From IMG/VR virus record IMGVR_UViG_3300037041_000289, positions 1 to 34,366 of that record: 34,366 nt of DNA; one strand, 5' to 3'. The DNA is from a virus. Under the pieces are notes generated by a model, which saw only the letters and a list, made by a program, of their open reading frames with translations, did no database searches and was not told the DNA's origin. Shown piece after piece: positions 15,183 to 22,921 of the stretch; within the stretch, counting starts at the first letter, position 1; every line of letters starts with the position of its first letter. Both the position numbers and the translations under genes were made by a program.

Positions 15183-16232
15183 TTATGGAGCAGGATTTAC
15201 GATTGATACGCAGTTCACATAGTTCACACCTGCAAACTTATCAGCAGCCTCATAAATGTCAGTTGGCAATGTTACGATCTTACCAGTTGTAGTCAATACA
15301 ATTGATAAGTTACCGCAATCATCCTTCATTGTCAAGTCACAAGGTACTCCTGCCGGTGTAAACACCAAAGTCTTAGAGTAGTTGCTTCCTGCCACTGGAG
15401 TGATGCCAGTATTCCAATCAGCCAAGTTGAAAGATAGCCACTGGATTGCTCCTGCTGTGGTCACCAATGCTCTATTCTGCGAGCCTTGAGCAGCAGCTAA
15501 ACGTGCATCATAAGCGAAGCCAAAGCCGTTCTGCTGAGTGATAGCAAGAAGATCAAGGCCGTACTGTGAACAACAGCCTGCTGCCATTGCATTTGCATAA
15601 CGCTGCATCGCAGCACCACCGAATGCCACAGGAGCACCTGGATAGTTAGCCATGCGAGTTGCCTGCTGAATATCAGCAATTGCAAATGGATTAGGCTCAG
15701 TTGCGCCATTCATGGTTGCAATCTCTAAGCAGTCAGAAGATACTGTGTAGAAACCTTCCACATCAGTTCCCCAATTACCGATCTCAGCAACAGCTTGAGT
15801 TGCAGCAGCAGATGCCACCTTGCGATCAAGCACATCCATCAAGCGCATTACTGACTCAAGTACATAGCGAGAATTCTCTTGGCAGTGACGTGCGATATCA
15901 GCAGCGTTAATAAGCTGTGATGCAATGTAAGTATCTGTGGTGTCCACAGTGTAGGTGGTAGTGCTGTCACCATAATTGTTTTCAGAAGTACAGGTAAGGA
16001 TATCACCTGCCTCAGTCACTTCTGTTTCTGGCAATCGCTGAATCCAGCGTGCTTGAACGGTCTTAAGTTTACCACCGCCTGGAGATACCTCAGTGCGGAT
16101 TAATTTTGAATTTTCTGGAGAGAGTAGAAATTCCAAAAATGGAAGTTGCTCTCTTTGGCCCACTTCAATAAAGAGCTCAGATAATGACATCTGAACATTA
16201 GGGCATTCTGAAAGAATACGTGAAATTGACAT
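15183..16232 (-). CDS. Major capsid protein
   Basis: 349 residues from the ATG at 16232 (MSISRILSECPNVQ). The open frame runs to 16295 but that part falls in the leader after the promoter at 16331-16338, so the internal ATG is preferred. The start followed by LPFLEFLLSPENSKLIRTEVSPGGGK and QRLPETEV is what I recognise from major capsid proteins of Bacteroidota phages (HK97-fold expected). It follows portal, MuF-like and scaffold genes, as expected, and is bracketed by terminators (16352-16386 and 15129-15155) with its own promoter and a leader of about 98 bases, consistent with very high expression. It has several Cys (GCCSQYG, PCDL, DDCGNL). Confidence 0.85.
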   Translation of the reverse strand: MSISRILSECPNVQMSLSELFIEVGQREQLPFLEFLLSPENSKLIRTEVSPGGGKLKTVQARWIQRLPETEVTEAGDILTCTSENNYGDSTTTYTVDTTDTYIASQLINAADIARHCQENSRYVLESVMRLMDVLDRKVASAAATQAVAEIGNWGTDVEGFYTVSSDCLEIATMNGATEPNPFAIADIQQATRMANYPGAPVAFGGAAMQRYANAMAAGCCSQYGLDLLAITQQNGFGFAYDARLAAAQGSQNRALVTTAGAIQWLSFNLADWNTGITPVAGSNYSKTLVFTPAGVPCDLTMKDDCGNLSIVLTTTGKIVTLPTDIYEAADKFAGVNYVNCVSIVNPAP

Positions 16233-16330
16233 AGTTAAAATGTAAATGGTTTGCCTTGAATTATTAGGCTTCAAGGTTCTGCCTACATTGCACATATAAG
16301 TGTGTGCTCACTACGTCATCACAGAAGCCA

Positions 16331-16362
16331 CAAAGATAGTAAATAATATTACAAAAAGTCAA
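16331..16362 (-). promoter_or_regulatory. Major capsid promoter with long leader
   Basis: Minus-strand TTG (16362-16360), a 21-base spacer, then TATCTTTG (16338-16331). The -33 element lies inside the foot of the upstream terminator. The leader (about 16325 to 16233) can form CCTTGAA/TTCAAGG (16254-16276) and GCACA/TGTGC hairpins, which may stabilise the mRNA. This is unlike the leaderless promoters elsewhere in the genome. Confidence 0.7.
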
Positions 16363-16386
16363 GGGCCTGCATTTCTGCAAGCCCTT
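16352..16386 (-). terminator. Intrinsic terminator upstream of the capsid promoter
   Basis: On the minus strand AAGGGCTTGCA (16386-16376) pairs with TGCAGGCCCTT (16371-16361), 11 bp with one G-U pair and a GAAA tetraloop, followed by GACTTTTTG. It is a very clear terminator: strong stem, stable loop and T-tract. It insulates the capsid gene from the upstream operon and ends the putative small transcript starting near 16415. Confidence 0.85.
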
Positions 16387-16427
16387 TTGCCCAAACTATA
16401 AGTATGACAATACTTGAGACAAATATA
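16353..16427 (-). ncRNA. Candidate small RNA between two terminators
   Basis: A minus-strand TATATTTG (16427-16420) could start a transcript at about 16415 that would end at the terminator at 16352-16386, giving an RNA of roughly 60-65 bases with no reading frame. Its 5' part folds as AAGTAT-TGTC-ATACTT (16415-16400) and its 3' part is the GAAA-loop terminator hairpin. Hairpin plus intrinsic terminator is the usual form of a small RNA. No good -33 element is seen, so this is speculative. Confidence 0.3.
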
Positions 16428-16431
16428 AATA

Positions 16432-16461
16432 ATTAAGGGCCACATTGCTGCGGCCCTTAAT
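16432..16461 (-). terminator. Hairpin terminator after the YCARSAG gene
   Basis: ATTAAGGGCC and GGCCCTTAAT (16461-16452 and 16441-16432) form a perfect 10-bp stem, with a further G-C inside. A modest AT-rich tail (TATTTATATTTG) follows on the minus strand. It lies 45 bases after the stop at 16506 and probably ends the portal-to-scaffold transcript, with the second, stronger terminator at 16352-16386 as back-up. Confidence 0.65.
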
Positions 16462-16505
16462 CCAAAATCAGAACAAACTTAAAAACAGTCTCGAATACAA
16501 ATATA

Positions 16506-16778
16506 CTAAGGCAAATCTATTTTACCAAAAAAAGGTCTTTCATCCACTGATCTTTTTCCCTCACAGCTCCAGAGCTGCCTTGCCCACCAATTGGCTGATC
16601 CTTTGGCAGCAGGAATGCCGGCACTCCTGGCACAATATGAATTGCCTGCATCTGTGCCCGGCTTAATCCGGTAGCCAGATGCACCAAAGTGTATCTCATT
16701 GCCATCATCATCAGTGGCCTTGTACTTCTTATCAGCCCGATCTGAGGCTGTCACATTGTACCCTTCATAAATTGGCAT
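16506..16778 (-). CDS. Small YCARSAGI-motif phage protein
   Basis: 90 residues. It starts MPIYEGYNVTASDRADKKY, then HFGASGYRIKPGTDAG, SYCARSAGIPA, and a C-terminal WARQLWSCEGK. The YCARSxGI core followed by a WxC or similar motif occurs in small proteins encoded near structural genes of diverse phages and large viruses (DUF6321-like); the function is unknown. The two Cys flank a basic segment and could bind metal or DNA. It overlaps the 51-residue gene by 14 bases and is followed by terminators, so it closes the portal-scaffold operon. Confidence 0.7.
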   Translation of the reverse strand: MPIYEGYNVTASDRADKKYKATDDDGNEIHFGASGYRIKPGTDAGNSYCARSAGIPAAKGSANWWARQLWSCEGKRSVDERPFFGKIDLP

Positions 16779-16920
16779 GGTTAAAAATTTTATTGTTAAG
16801 ATAAGTCAAAACAATATCAAGAGCCTTGGTCAAATCTTTAGGATCAACTTGCATATTTGTTGATCCCTGCCTCCATTCAGCATGCTGCTTTAATATCTGA
16901 TAGGCTTGCTTGATTGTCAT
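16765..16920 (-). CDS. Small conserved phage protein (HAEWRQG motif)
   Basis: 51 residues (MTIKQAYQILKQHAEWRQG at the start, then MQVDPKDLTKALDIVLTYL). Proteins with an L-K-x-H-x-x-WRxG turn and a second helix are common in Bacteroidota phages and prophages; the function is unknown. The start forms an ATGA overlap with the scaffold stop (16917-16920) and its stop overlaps the next gene by 14 bases, so the coding call is well supported by context despite the size. Confidence 0.75.
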   Translation of the reverse strand: MTIKQAYQILKQHAEWRQGSTNMQVDPKDLTKALDIVLTYLNNKIFNHANL

Positions 16921-17738
16921 TTTGAAAAGAATCTTGGATTGATACCTCTGATCTTTTTATCATTGCCACTTTCAATCGGTGGGATGATTGCACCTGGTCT
17001 GGCCACCCTTTGGCCGGCTGTTGGATTTTTCATAATGATGCCGGCTGCTGTGGCCTCTTGAAGTAGCACATCAGAAAGATTCAAGAATGATCCTGCTTTC
17101 TCCTTTGACTTCAATCGCTCACCTGACTTCTTATCTTTTACAAAGACATTGCCATCCTCCTCCAGATCGATTGCGTATTTCTCACCAATGGTGGCCTTGA
17201 AGCCTTTAATTGTAAACTCATTTACCGATGGATCAAGCTTGATTGATGAGAGCTCTTTCTCAAAGGTATGATTGATCTTAGTCTGCTTCTGCTCCTCTGC
17301 CATCTTCTGCTTGAATGTCTCAAATTGATTGATGGCATCTTGCCTTGCTGAGTCAATATCTGTGACCTTTTTCTCCAGTGATTTATATTTCTTTTCCCAC
17401 TCTTTCACAAGTTCCTCCGATCCTGACTTATCAGCACGTTGCTGCCACTCCTCTTGCTGCTTCTCGTATGCATCCCTTGCTTTTTCTGATGCCATGCGAA
17501 GCACATCCTGTGCCTTCTTATCCTTGAAGTCATCCTCTGTCAAGGTTACTCCAAAGGGCTCAAATGCACGCTTGGCCACATGAGCAATGGTGCCATTGAT
17601 CTTGCCGATCTTTTCGTTTAGTTCTTTAGAATTAACCCAGTTCTCCTGAAATTTCTCCTTTGCTTCCTCCAGGTTTTCTGCTTCGTTTAGGTTTAGAAAG
17701 CTCAGTATCTCCATCGCTTCCTCTGGTTTGATTGCCAT
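16917..17738 (-). CDS. Scaffolding protein (probable)
   Basis: 273 residues, mostly charged helix: a coiled-coil stretch from about 85 to 165 (RDAYEKQQEEWQQRADKSG, WEKKYKSLEKKVTDIDSARQ), then a small beta-rich segment (FTIKGFKATIGEKYAIDLEE) and a basic C-terminal tail (KKIRGINPRFF). Such proteins lie between MuF and capsid genes and guide procapsid assembly. The N-terminus overlaps the 3' part of the 75-residue gene by 107 bases in another frame. No protease motif is seen, so proteolytic maturation of the head would need a host or unrecognised protease. Confidence 0.7.
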   Translation of the reverse strand: MAIKPEEAMEILSFLNLNEAENLEEAKEKFQENWVNSKELNEKIGKINGTIAHVAKRAFEPFGVTLTEDDFKDKKAQDVLRMASEKARDAYEKQQEEWQQRADKSGSEELVKEWEKKYKSLEKKVTDIDSARQDAINQFETFKQKMAEEQKQTKINHTFEKELSSIKLDPSVNEFTIKGFKATIGEKYAIDLEEDGNVFVKDKKSGERLKSKEKAGSFLNLSDVLLQEATAAGIIMKNPTAGQRVARPGAIIPPIESGNDKKIRGINPRFFSK

Positions 17739-17859
17739 AAATATTAGGTGTGTTAATTGGTTGCAGTTTTAATTCCCTTGCCCCTCTCTTAAACATAGAT
17801 TCGGCCACCATGTCGGAGGCTTGAATAATTCTGCCATCTGATAGGATCAGGTATCTCAT
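17632..17859 (-). CDS. Small protein overlapping the scaffold start
   Basis: 75 residues. It opens MRYLILSDGRIIQASDMVAE, then a basic middle, and a low-complexity tail of Lys, Arg, Ser and Gly (SKPKRSRKPGGSKGE). A TATCTTTG element lies exactly four bases before its ATG, with a TTG at the -33 position (17894-17892, 20-base spacer), so it is read from its own leaderless transcript, which continues into the scaffold gene. The last 35 codons overlap the scaffold in another frame. Function unknown; the tail may bind DNA or RNA. Confidence 0.55.
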   Translation of the reverse strand: MRYLILSDGRIIQASDMVAESMFKRGARELKLQPINTPNIYGNQTRGSDGDTELSKPKRSRKPGGSKGEISGELG

Positions 17860-17863
17860 GGCT

Positions 17864-17894
17864 CAAAGATAAACAATTTGAAATTGCAAAACAA
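17864..17894 (-). promoter_or_regulatory. TATCTTTG promoter, four bases before ATG, with -33 TTG
   Basis: Minus-strand TTG (17894-17892), a 20-base spacer, TATCTTTG (17871-17864), then AGCC and the ATG at 17859. This is the best example of the leaderless pattern with both promoter elements present. It would drive the small protein, scaffold and following genes up to the terminators near 16350-16460. Confidence 0.7.
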
Positions 17895-18806
17895 TTAGTC
17901 AATAAATCCCTCAGCTCTTGCCCTTGCCTTAACCGATTCGGGCACCTTATTGTCTGGCACTGGCACAAGATAGTGCCTGCAATTCCACCCCCCTACTAAG
18001 GTAAAAATTGATTTGCTATCTGTGCCATCTATGCGCCCGGCCCATGTGCCATTCCTGATGTCATTTATTCCACCGCTATTTTCCCCATCACCCCATGCTT
18101 CAATCTCTTGACGATGATATATCTTGCCTTCCCTGTGCTCACAGAAGGGCCTTGTTGTAGGTATCTCACCTCCAAGATATTCAAACCACTCAAGGCCAAG
18201 CTCATCATTGATGGCTGCTGAGTAGCTGCGATCTGCCACCGCCTGAGCAGTGATGGCTGTGGTCTTTATATTGGCAAGCAGCCTGCCATCATTAGTCTCG
18301 GTTCCTGTCACCAATCCCTCCAATGCATTGACTGCCTCCCTCAGTGGAGCCCTTGCTGCAATGTTGGTGGTGAGCTGCTCTAAAAATGGCTGAGTGAATC
18401 TCTGATCAAGCCCTGCCCCGAAAAAGGTATTGATGGCATTCTGCTTTGATATCTGGATCAGTTGCTTCTGTACTGCTGTTGGCTCAAAGGATGCCTCAAA
18501 CTTTTGCGCAATCTCAGTGGATAGCTGCACACCTGCATCAATGGAATCAAGAAAGTCCTTAACAGCAGCCCGATAATCACTGCCTGCCAGTACCTTCTTG
18601 AGCTCATCTGCTATCTGTCCAATCCTTGCAATGTTGCCCTCAGTCTGCTCAATGTTGCCGGATGCACTTACATCCATCTTATCAAGCAGAGGCCGGATCT
18701 TTTTCCATGCCTCTGCCTGAGTCTTTATGGCAGCAGTCTCAAGCCTCTTTGGTACTTCCTCAAAGAGTCTTATTTTTTCTTTTACCAGTTGATCAAATGA
18801 TGCCAT
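17895..18806 (-). CDS. MuF-like head morphogenesis protein
   Basis: 303 residues. The N-terminal half is helical; the C-terminal part carries the MuF-type pattern: NDELGLEWFEYLGGEIPTTR, then RPFCEHREGKIYH, then TLVGGWNCRHYLVPV, with the conserved Cys, His and Arg. These proteins lie on the inside of the portal-proximal head and often enter the cell with DNA. The start overlaps the portal stop by 14 bases, which supports a coupled portal-MuF pair, the usual order. Confidence 0.8.
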   Translation of the reverse strand: MASFDQLVKEKIRLFEEVPKRLETAAIKTQAEAWKKIRPLLDKMDVSASGNIEQTEGNIARIGQIADELKKVLAGSDYRAAVKDFLDSIDAGVQLSTEIAQKFEASFEPTAVQKQLIQISKQNAINTFFGAGLDQRFTQPFLEQLTTNIAARAPLREAVNALEGLVTGTETNDGRLLANIKTTAITAQAVADRSYSAAINDELGLEWFEYLGGEIPTTRPFCEHREGKIYHRQEIEAWGDGENSGGINDIRNGTWAGRIDGTDSKSIFTLVGGWNCRHYLVPVPDNKVPESVKARARAEGFID

Positions 18807-20700
18807 TCAATAACTCCTGCTGTGCCTGCTGTATTGGATCAAGCTGCTCTCTCACCTTTTCGGCTGCGATACGTCTAAGGGCAATCACCTGATCTTGGAA
18901 TGGCAAATCAATAAATCTCTGTGCGCCCTCTGTTGGTATGTGGTTTCTGATGAGCTCCATGATGAGCTGTGGTGCTGAGTGATGCAGCACATCTTGCCAC
19001 TTCTCAACGGTACCATTGGCAATCCTTGCCACGATATCAGCAGAGTTCATCAGCAATAACTCATCAGTGTTAATGATTAGATCATAGATTGCAGATGTTT
19101 CTTCATCAGTGTAATGGATGGCCCTGATGTAATTGTACACATTGGAGAAAGTAATTGATGGAGGCACCCCTGCCTTTACACCTTCAGCAATAATTGCAAG
19201 ATAGTCCGATGGTGTGCTGATGTCGAATGATGTCGGATAAACTAAATTGACACCGCCAAAAAATTCACCATATCGCATCCGCCCCATTGTCACCAGACAG
19301 AACTCATAAAGATTAAATATCTGATCAGAGACAGGCTTGATGAAGGCATACAGTGCCCTCAATTTATTCAATGATCCTGTGGCTGTTGATGCCTCGCCAA
19401 TGGTTCCGCTTTCATCAGATGCAGGCAGGTGAAGTATTCTCCTTGCCTTGCTCATCTGCTGCTCAATCTCTGTGCGCAAAAAGTTCAATGTGTCCATTGG
19501 TGGACTCACGAATTTAAGGTACTCACCAGAGAGGCTGCTGTCTCCTTCTGACAATGATGTCTTAGGCTTGATCAACAGCATCCCTGTTGGTGAGAATCTG
19601 CTCTTTACCCCTGAGCCATTACAGCTTTGGCAGCTCCGATATCCTCCATTGATTGGATCAAAGATGCGCCCATCCTGGCACTTGTTCCCTTCCCGATCCA
19701 TAAACTCACAGATCTCACCTAATGCCACCATGAAAGGGAAGGCACTTGTGGCCTTGCTGATCTGAAGGTATGACTCATCAAGGATCACCTGATCAAGCAA
19801 TGGCACTGCTGTGATGAAAGGACTCTGGAAGGCAATCTCACCGCCAACCATTTGAGGCATCCCCTCAAGCTTGTGGCATGGCACATATCCAAGATTGTGG
19901 CTGAAGTAAAGCACAGGCTCACTGAACTCAAGTTCTGACTTCTTGCCCACCTGATATACCTTCCAGATATTCATATTGTCATAAATCTCAAGGACAATGC
20001 CTGCCTTCTCCATCTTGCTGCCCAACTTAACATCTGATCTGTCATCAGTGATCACCATGTAATACTCACCATACTTCTGCCCCACAATGCTCTTGCATGA
20101 ATAGTATTCGGGCATTGGCCTGATTAGCTCATTAGATACGATCTCCTCACCTTCCTCATCAATTACGGTGTCAATATCTTGTGGCTCAATGGCAATGATG
20201 CCATTGGGATCAATGAGCTTTAATGTGGGCACCATTGACTTCATGAACATTTCAAGTGAGCCAAATCTTTCAATCTCTGAATTGACAAATCTTTGAAATG
20301 TGTCCTCTCCAAAGATTGGCTCAAGCTCCTCATTGTACCTGATGCTCCAATTCTGATCCGCAAAGGCCCGGCTGATTGTGGCCTTGAAGTCCTCAAATAC
20401 ACTTAATGTGGTAGGCTTATAATTAGCTTTGATGTATTCAGCCTGTGCATCGGTTTGGTTTGGAGCCCTCACATTCAATAGATGTGCAGGGTAAATGTCA
20501 GGCCGGGTGTGCGGCAAGATGCTATCATACATCTTAGCGGCATAGTTGTACCCCGGCCAATACTCAGGATATTGACTTACTCCAGTTCTCTCCTTGGTTA
20601 TTGGATTGACAGGAGTCCTTGCAGATGCAGCCTCCCACCCTTTGTGCAGGGCAGAAAACTTGCGCACAATCTTGTCAATCTCCTCAATACTTAGTGCCAT
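18793..20700 (-). CDS. Portal protein
   Basis: 635 residues, of portal length. It begins with SIEEIDKIVRKFSALHKGWEA and contains long helical segments, including SKARRILHLPASDESGTIGE and KLRALYAFIKPVSDQIFNLYEF, as in portal stems. The gene lies directly before the MuF-like gene. Unusually, residues about 330-360 carry a Cys-rich insert (CEF...GNKCQDGRIF...CQSCNGSG) with a DnaJ-type CxxCxGxG half-motif, which probably binds zinc. Portal identity rests on size, position and helix pattern rather than one diagnostic motif. Confidence 0.75.
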   Translation of the reverse strand: MALSIEEIDKIVRKFSALHKGWEAASARTPVNPITKERTGVSQYPEYWPGYNYAAKMYDSILPHTRPDIYPAHLLNVRAPNQTDAQAEYIKANYKPTTLSVFEDFKATISRAFADQNWSIRYNEELEPIFGEDTFQRFVNSEIERFGSLEMFMKSMVPTLKLIDPNGIIAIEPQDIDTVIDEEGEEIVSNELIRPMPEYYSCKSIVGQKYGEYYMVITDDRSDVKLGSKMEKAGIVLEIYDNMNIWKVYQVGKKSELEFSEPVLYFSHNLGYVPCHKLEGMPQMVGGEIAFQSPFITAVPLLDQVILDESYLQISKATSAFPFMVALGEICEFMDREGNKCQDGRIFDPINGGYRSCQSCNGSGVKSRFSPTGMLLIKPKTSLSEGDSSLSGEYLKFVSPPMDTLNFLRTEIEQQMSKARRILHLPASDESGTIGEASTATGSLNKLRALYAFIKPVSDQIFNLYEFCLVTMGRMRYGEFFGGVNLVYPTSFDISTPSDYLAIIAEGVKAGVPPSITFSNVYNYIRAIHYTDEETSAIYDLIINTDELLLMNSADIVARIANGTVEKWQDVLHHSAPQLIMELIRNHIPTEGAQRFIDLPFQDQVIALRRIAAEKVREQLDPIQQAQQELLNGII

Positions 20701-20773
20701 TTAAAATATTGTTAGTTGGTTTTTCAATGATGTTTGAGCCACAGCTCTTGCTTCTACAATAGTTTGGTTTCAT
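20684..20773 (-). CDS. Possible tiny protein between methyltransferase and portal
   Basis: 29 residues (MKPNYCRSKSCGSNIIEK at the start), with ATG two bases after the methyltransferase stop and TGA 17 bases inside the portal gene. The gap is otherwise empty and genes are tightly packed, so a tiny gene with a Cys-x4-Cys pair is plausible. Equally it could be a chance frame. No SD or promoter decides. Confidence 0.35.
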   Translation of the reverse strand: MKPNYCRSKSCGSNIIEKPTNNILNGTKY

Positions 20774-20775
20774 GG

Positions 20776-21372
20776 TTATCGCTGTATTAAAGAGAGGCCT
20801 CTGCCCTCTGATGTGTTCAATGTTATTGTGTTGTACTTATAGTGATTGACATACTCAATCAGCTTCTTAACATCAGGAATGTGGATGGTGTCATGGTAGG
20901 CTATCACACCGCCCGGCTTGATCACTCTCTCAATCTCTTTAAACTCTGGCAGGATATTATCCCATGAATGATCCCCATCCACAAAGATAAAATCAAAGTG
21001 ATGCTCTGGCATATTGGCAAGCACCTTGATCGACTCACCTAAGATAAAGTTCCATCCCTTGCCGGCCTTGTTAAAGTCAAGCTTACGATAATCATTGATG
21101 TCAATGCCAGTGTACTTGCCGCCAATCGGTAGGGCCTCAATCATCTTAACCGATGTCTCACCTTCGAATACTCCAATCTCAAGGATGTTCTTGTAGCCGT
21201 TCATCTTAATCAATGAGCCAATGAATTGGCACACATCAATCTCACTGTTCCAATCGTGTCTGGCTTCCTCTTTAAAGGTGGCAGTGGTGACAATCTTTTT
21301 TTCAGCCTTCGGTTTAGTGGCCTCTGACTTCTTTGGCCGCCCTGCTTTCTTTTTAGCGTTTTGGGTCTGCAT
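20776..21372 (-). CDS. SAM-dependent methyltransferase with N-terminal AT-hook-like tail
   Basis: 198 residues. Residues 8-26 are Lys-rich with an AT-hook-like AGRPKKSE core. The rest is a class I methyltransferase: motif I ILEIGVFEGETS (63-74), acidic loop YTGIDIN (Asp91), motif IV FDFIFVDGDHSW (Asp132, His135), and IKPGGVIAYHD. It resembles the Methyltransf_24 group that methylates small molecules, sugars or rhamnosyl hydroxyls. It lies immediately after a glycosyltransferase, with the genes overlapping by 20 bases, so the two probably act on the same glycan. DNA methylation is less likely since no DPPY-like motif is seen. Confidence 0.8.
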   Translation of the reverse strand: MQTQNAKKKAGRPKKSEATKPKAEKKIVTTATFKEEARHDWNSEIDVCQFIGSLIKMNGYKNILEIGVFEGETSVKMIEALPIGGKYTGIDINDYRKLDFNKAGKGWNFILGESIKVLANMPEHHFDFIFVDGDHSWDNILPEFKEIERVIKPGGVIAYHDTIHIPDVKKLIEYVNHYKYNTITLNTSEGRGLSLIQR

Positions 21373-22303
21373 GTTTATTTGAGATTATTCGGTGAATAAA
21401 ATATTTGTGCATCTTGTTTTCCTCCCTCATCCATGACTTGAGCAGCCTATCAAGCCACTCAATGTAAAAGGCAGGTGTGAAGCCCTGCCCACCATAGTAA
21501 GATTGAAGATAGTACAATTGTGTGACCTGTGCATAGTTCATGCCCCTGCGATCTGTGAAGTGGATGAAGCCAATCTCTGCATAATCATTCCGGCCCACCT
21601 TCCCGATTGCAGGATCCATTCCTAACTTTGCCAGGGCGCAATTCATGTATAGCTCATCTGGCTGCCCACCGCCCCACTTGGTGCGGAGCTTATGCACCGG
21701 GATTGGATTGTGATGGTAATAATCTTGAGCCACCTTAAACAAGTTGAATGACTCATTGCACTTTTTAATATATTGAATGCTGCTGTTGATGGCAGGCAGC
21801 ACAGTCTTTTCATCAAAGTTGTATTGACTCCAAATGTCATCAGCCCATGCCCACTGCATAGAGTCAATCTTGCGCCCCTGATCAATAGTGTGATATCCTA
21901 CACAATGGCTTGCATACGGTTTGCCACTTTGGATCAGCACATCAATCATTGGCTGAATGTCTTTTAATGCCACTGCATCCACATCTAAATAAACATTATG
22001 TGTGAATGGCAGGTAGTAATACAGATTAACCTTTGCCTTACCTGGATCAATCTTTTTATTGGTGTAAAGGTTCTCCTGCAAGATGGGCCGGATCACATCC
22101 ACCACCTCATGCAGATCACCACAGTATTTGTCCACATCCTCCTTGCTTTCTACCAAGCAGGCAATTTGGATGGACTTATTAAACCTCTTAATTGAATATG
22201 CTAAGTTGTAAGCAGCCCAATAATATTGAGGCCTGCCAAATGCCATGAGCACCACCCCTGTATCAGAGGCAGTGCTGTGGCTTATTTGTTGGCTTGGTTC
22301 CAT
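21353..22303 (-). CDS. Glycosyltransferase, GT-A fold
   Basis: 316 residues from the ATG at 22303 (an in-frame GTG precedes it). A Rossmann-like start (DTGVVLMAFGRPQYYW, then NLAYSIKRF) leads to the metal-binding DVD motif (YLDVDAVAL, 107-109) and a later GGGQPDELYMNCAL and GFIHFTDRRG, as in GT8- or GT-A-like enzymes. It would transfer a sugar from a nucleotide donor to an acceptor. It is encoded between the probable tail tube and the methyltransferase in the virion operon, with a TGATG overlap upstream, so virion protein or host-surface glycosylation is more likely than DNA modification. Confidence 0.8.
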   Translation of the reverse strand: MEPSQQISHSTASDTGVVLMAFGRPQYYWAAYNLAYSIKRFNKSIQIACLVESKEDVDKYCGDLHEVVDVIRPILQENLYTNKKIDPGKAKVNLYYYLPFTHNVYLDVDAVALKDIQPMIDVLIQSGKPYASHCVGYHTIDQGRKIDSMQWAWADDIWSQYNFDEKTVLPAINSSIQYIKKCNESFNLFKVAQDYYHHNPIPVHKLRTKWGGGQPDELYMNCALAKLGMDPAIGKVGRNDYAEIGFIHFTDRRGMNYAQVTQLYYLQSYYGGQGFTPAFYIEWLDRLLKSWMREENKMHKYFIHRIISNKHADPKR

Positions 22304-22842
22304 CACGAGAATACACCTGGAGGAGCATCATACTGTGAAGGGATATTTTTATCCCTCCAAGAGAATGTTACCTCATAACGCTGAAGCTCATTATTCTGCT
22401 CAGGAATGATGAAGTTGGCAGATGTGGTAATGCCCACAGATGGATTGATGTAAATCACCTTACCAGAGTCGCAAGCATAGGCCAAGATCCAGGCTATCCT
22501 GCGATTGTTTACATCATTCCAAAAAGCATTATTCTCATCTGTCACGTTTGCATCATATAAAGTGGCAGTACGATCTTCATTGATACGGATTGGAGTTCCG
22601 CATCCGATTGGTGAATCAACTGTTACCGGTGATCCGGCAGGAAGAGCAAAGCGGATATCTTGAATCAATTTTGCTGTGCCGGCTGATATTAAGGCATTGA
22701 CCTCAGTCTCATCTGAAGGATCAACTAATTCAGTACCGCATGCACCCACAAGAATTGCAGAAACACCGCCAAGCTTATAATCATTACAGTTGATCAGGTT
22801 GTGGTCAAGCAGCGACGAATCGCAATAACTAACGCATCCCAT
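22303..22842 (-). CDS. Probable major tail tube protein
   Basis: 179 residues. It opens MGCVSYCDSSLLDHNLINC with four Cys within the first 36 residues, has a beta-rich body (RTATLYDANVTDENNAFW, then RIAWILAYACDSGKVIYI) and a final strand typical of tail tube or sheath-like proteins (ELQRYEVTFSWRDKNIP). The gene has its own strong promoter with a leader of about 75 bases, as the major capsid has, which points to an abundant protein. Placement after the tape measure and tail proteins is unusual for a tube gene, so a different abundant virion protein remains possible. Confidence 0.5.
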   Translation of the reverse strand: MGCVSYCDSSLLDHNLINCNDYKLGGVSAILVGACGTELVDPSDETEVNALISAGTAKLIQDIRFALPAGSPVTVDSPIGCGTPIRINEDRTATLYDANVTDENNAFWNDVNNRRIAWILAYACDSGKVIYINPSVGITTSANFIIPEQNNELQRYEVTFSWRDKNIPSQYDAPPGVFS

Positions 22843-22921
22843 TTTGTAAGAATTTAAAATTTGGCTCTGCCCGGTTGAATAGGATGAGCAGATTAATCCT
22901 ACATAGCTGCGATGACTTTCA

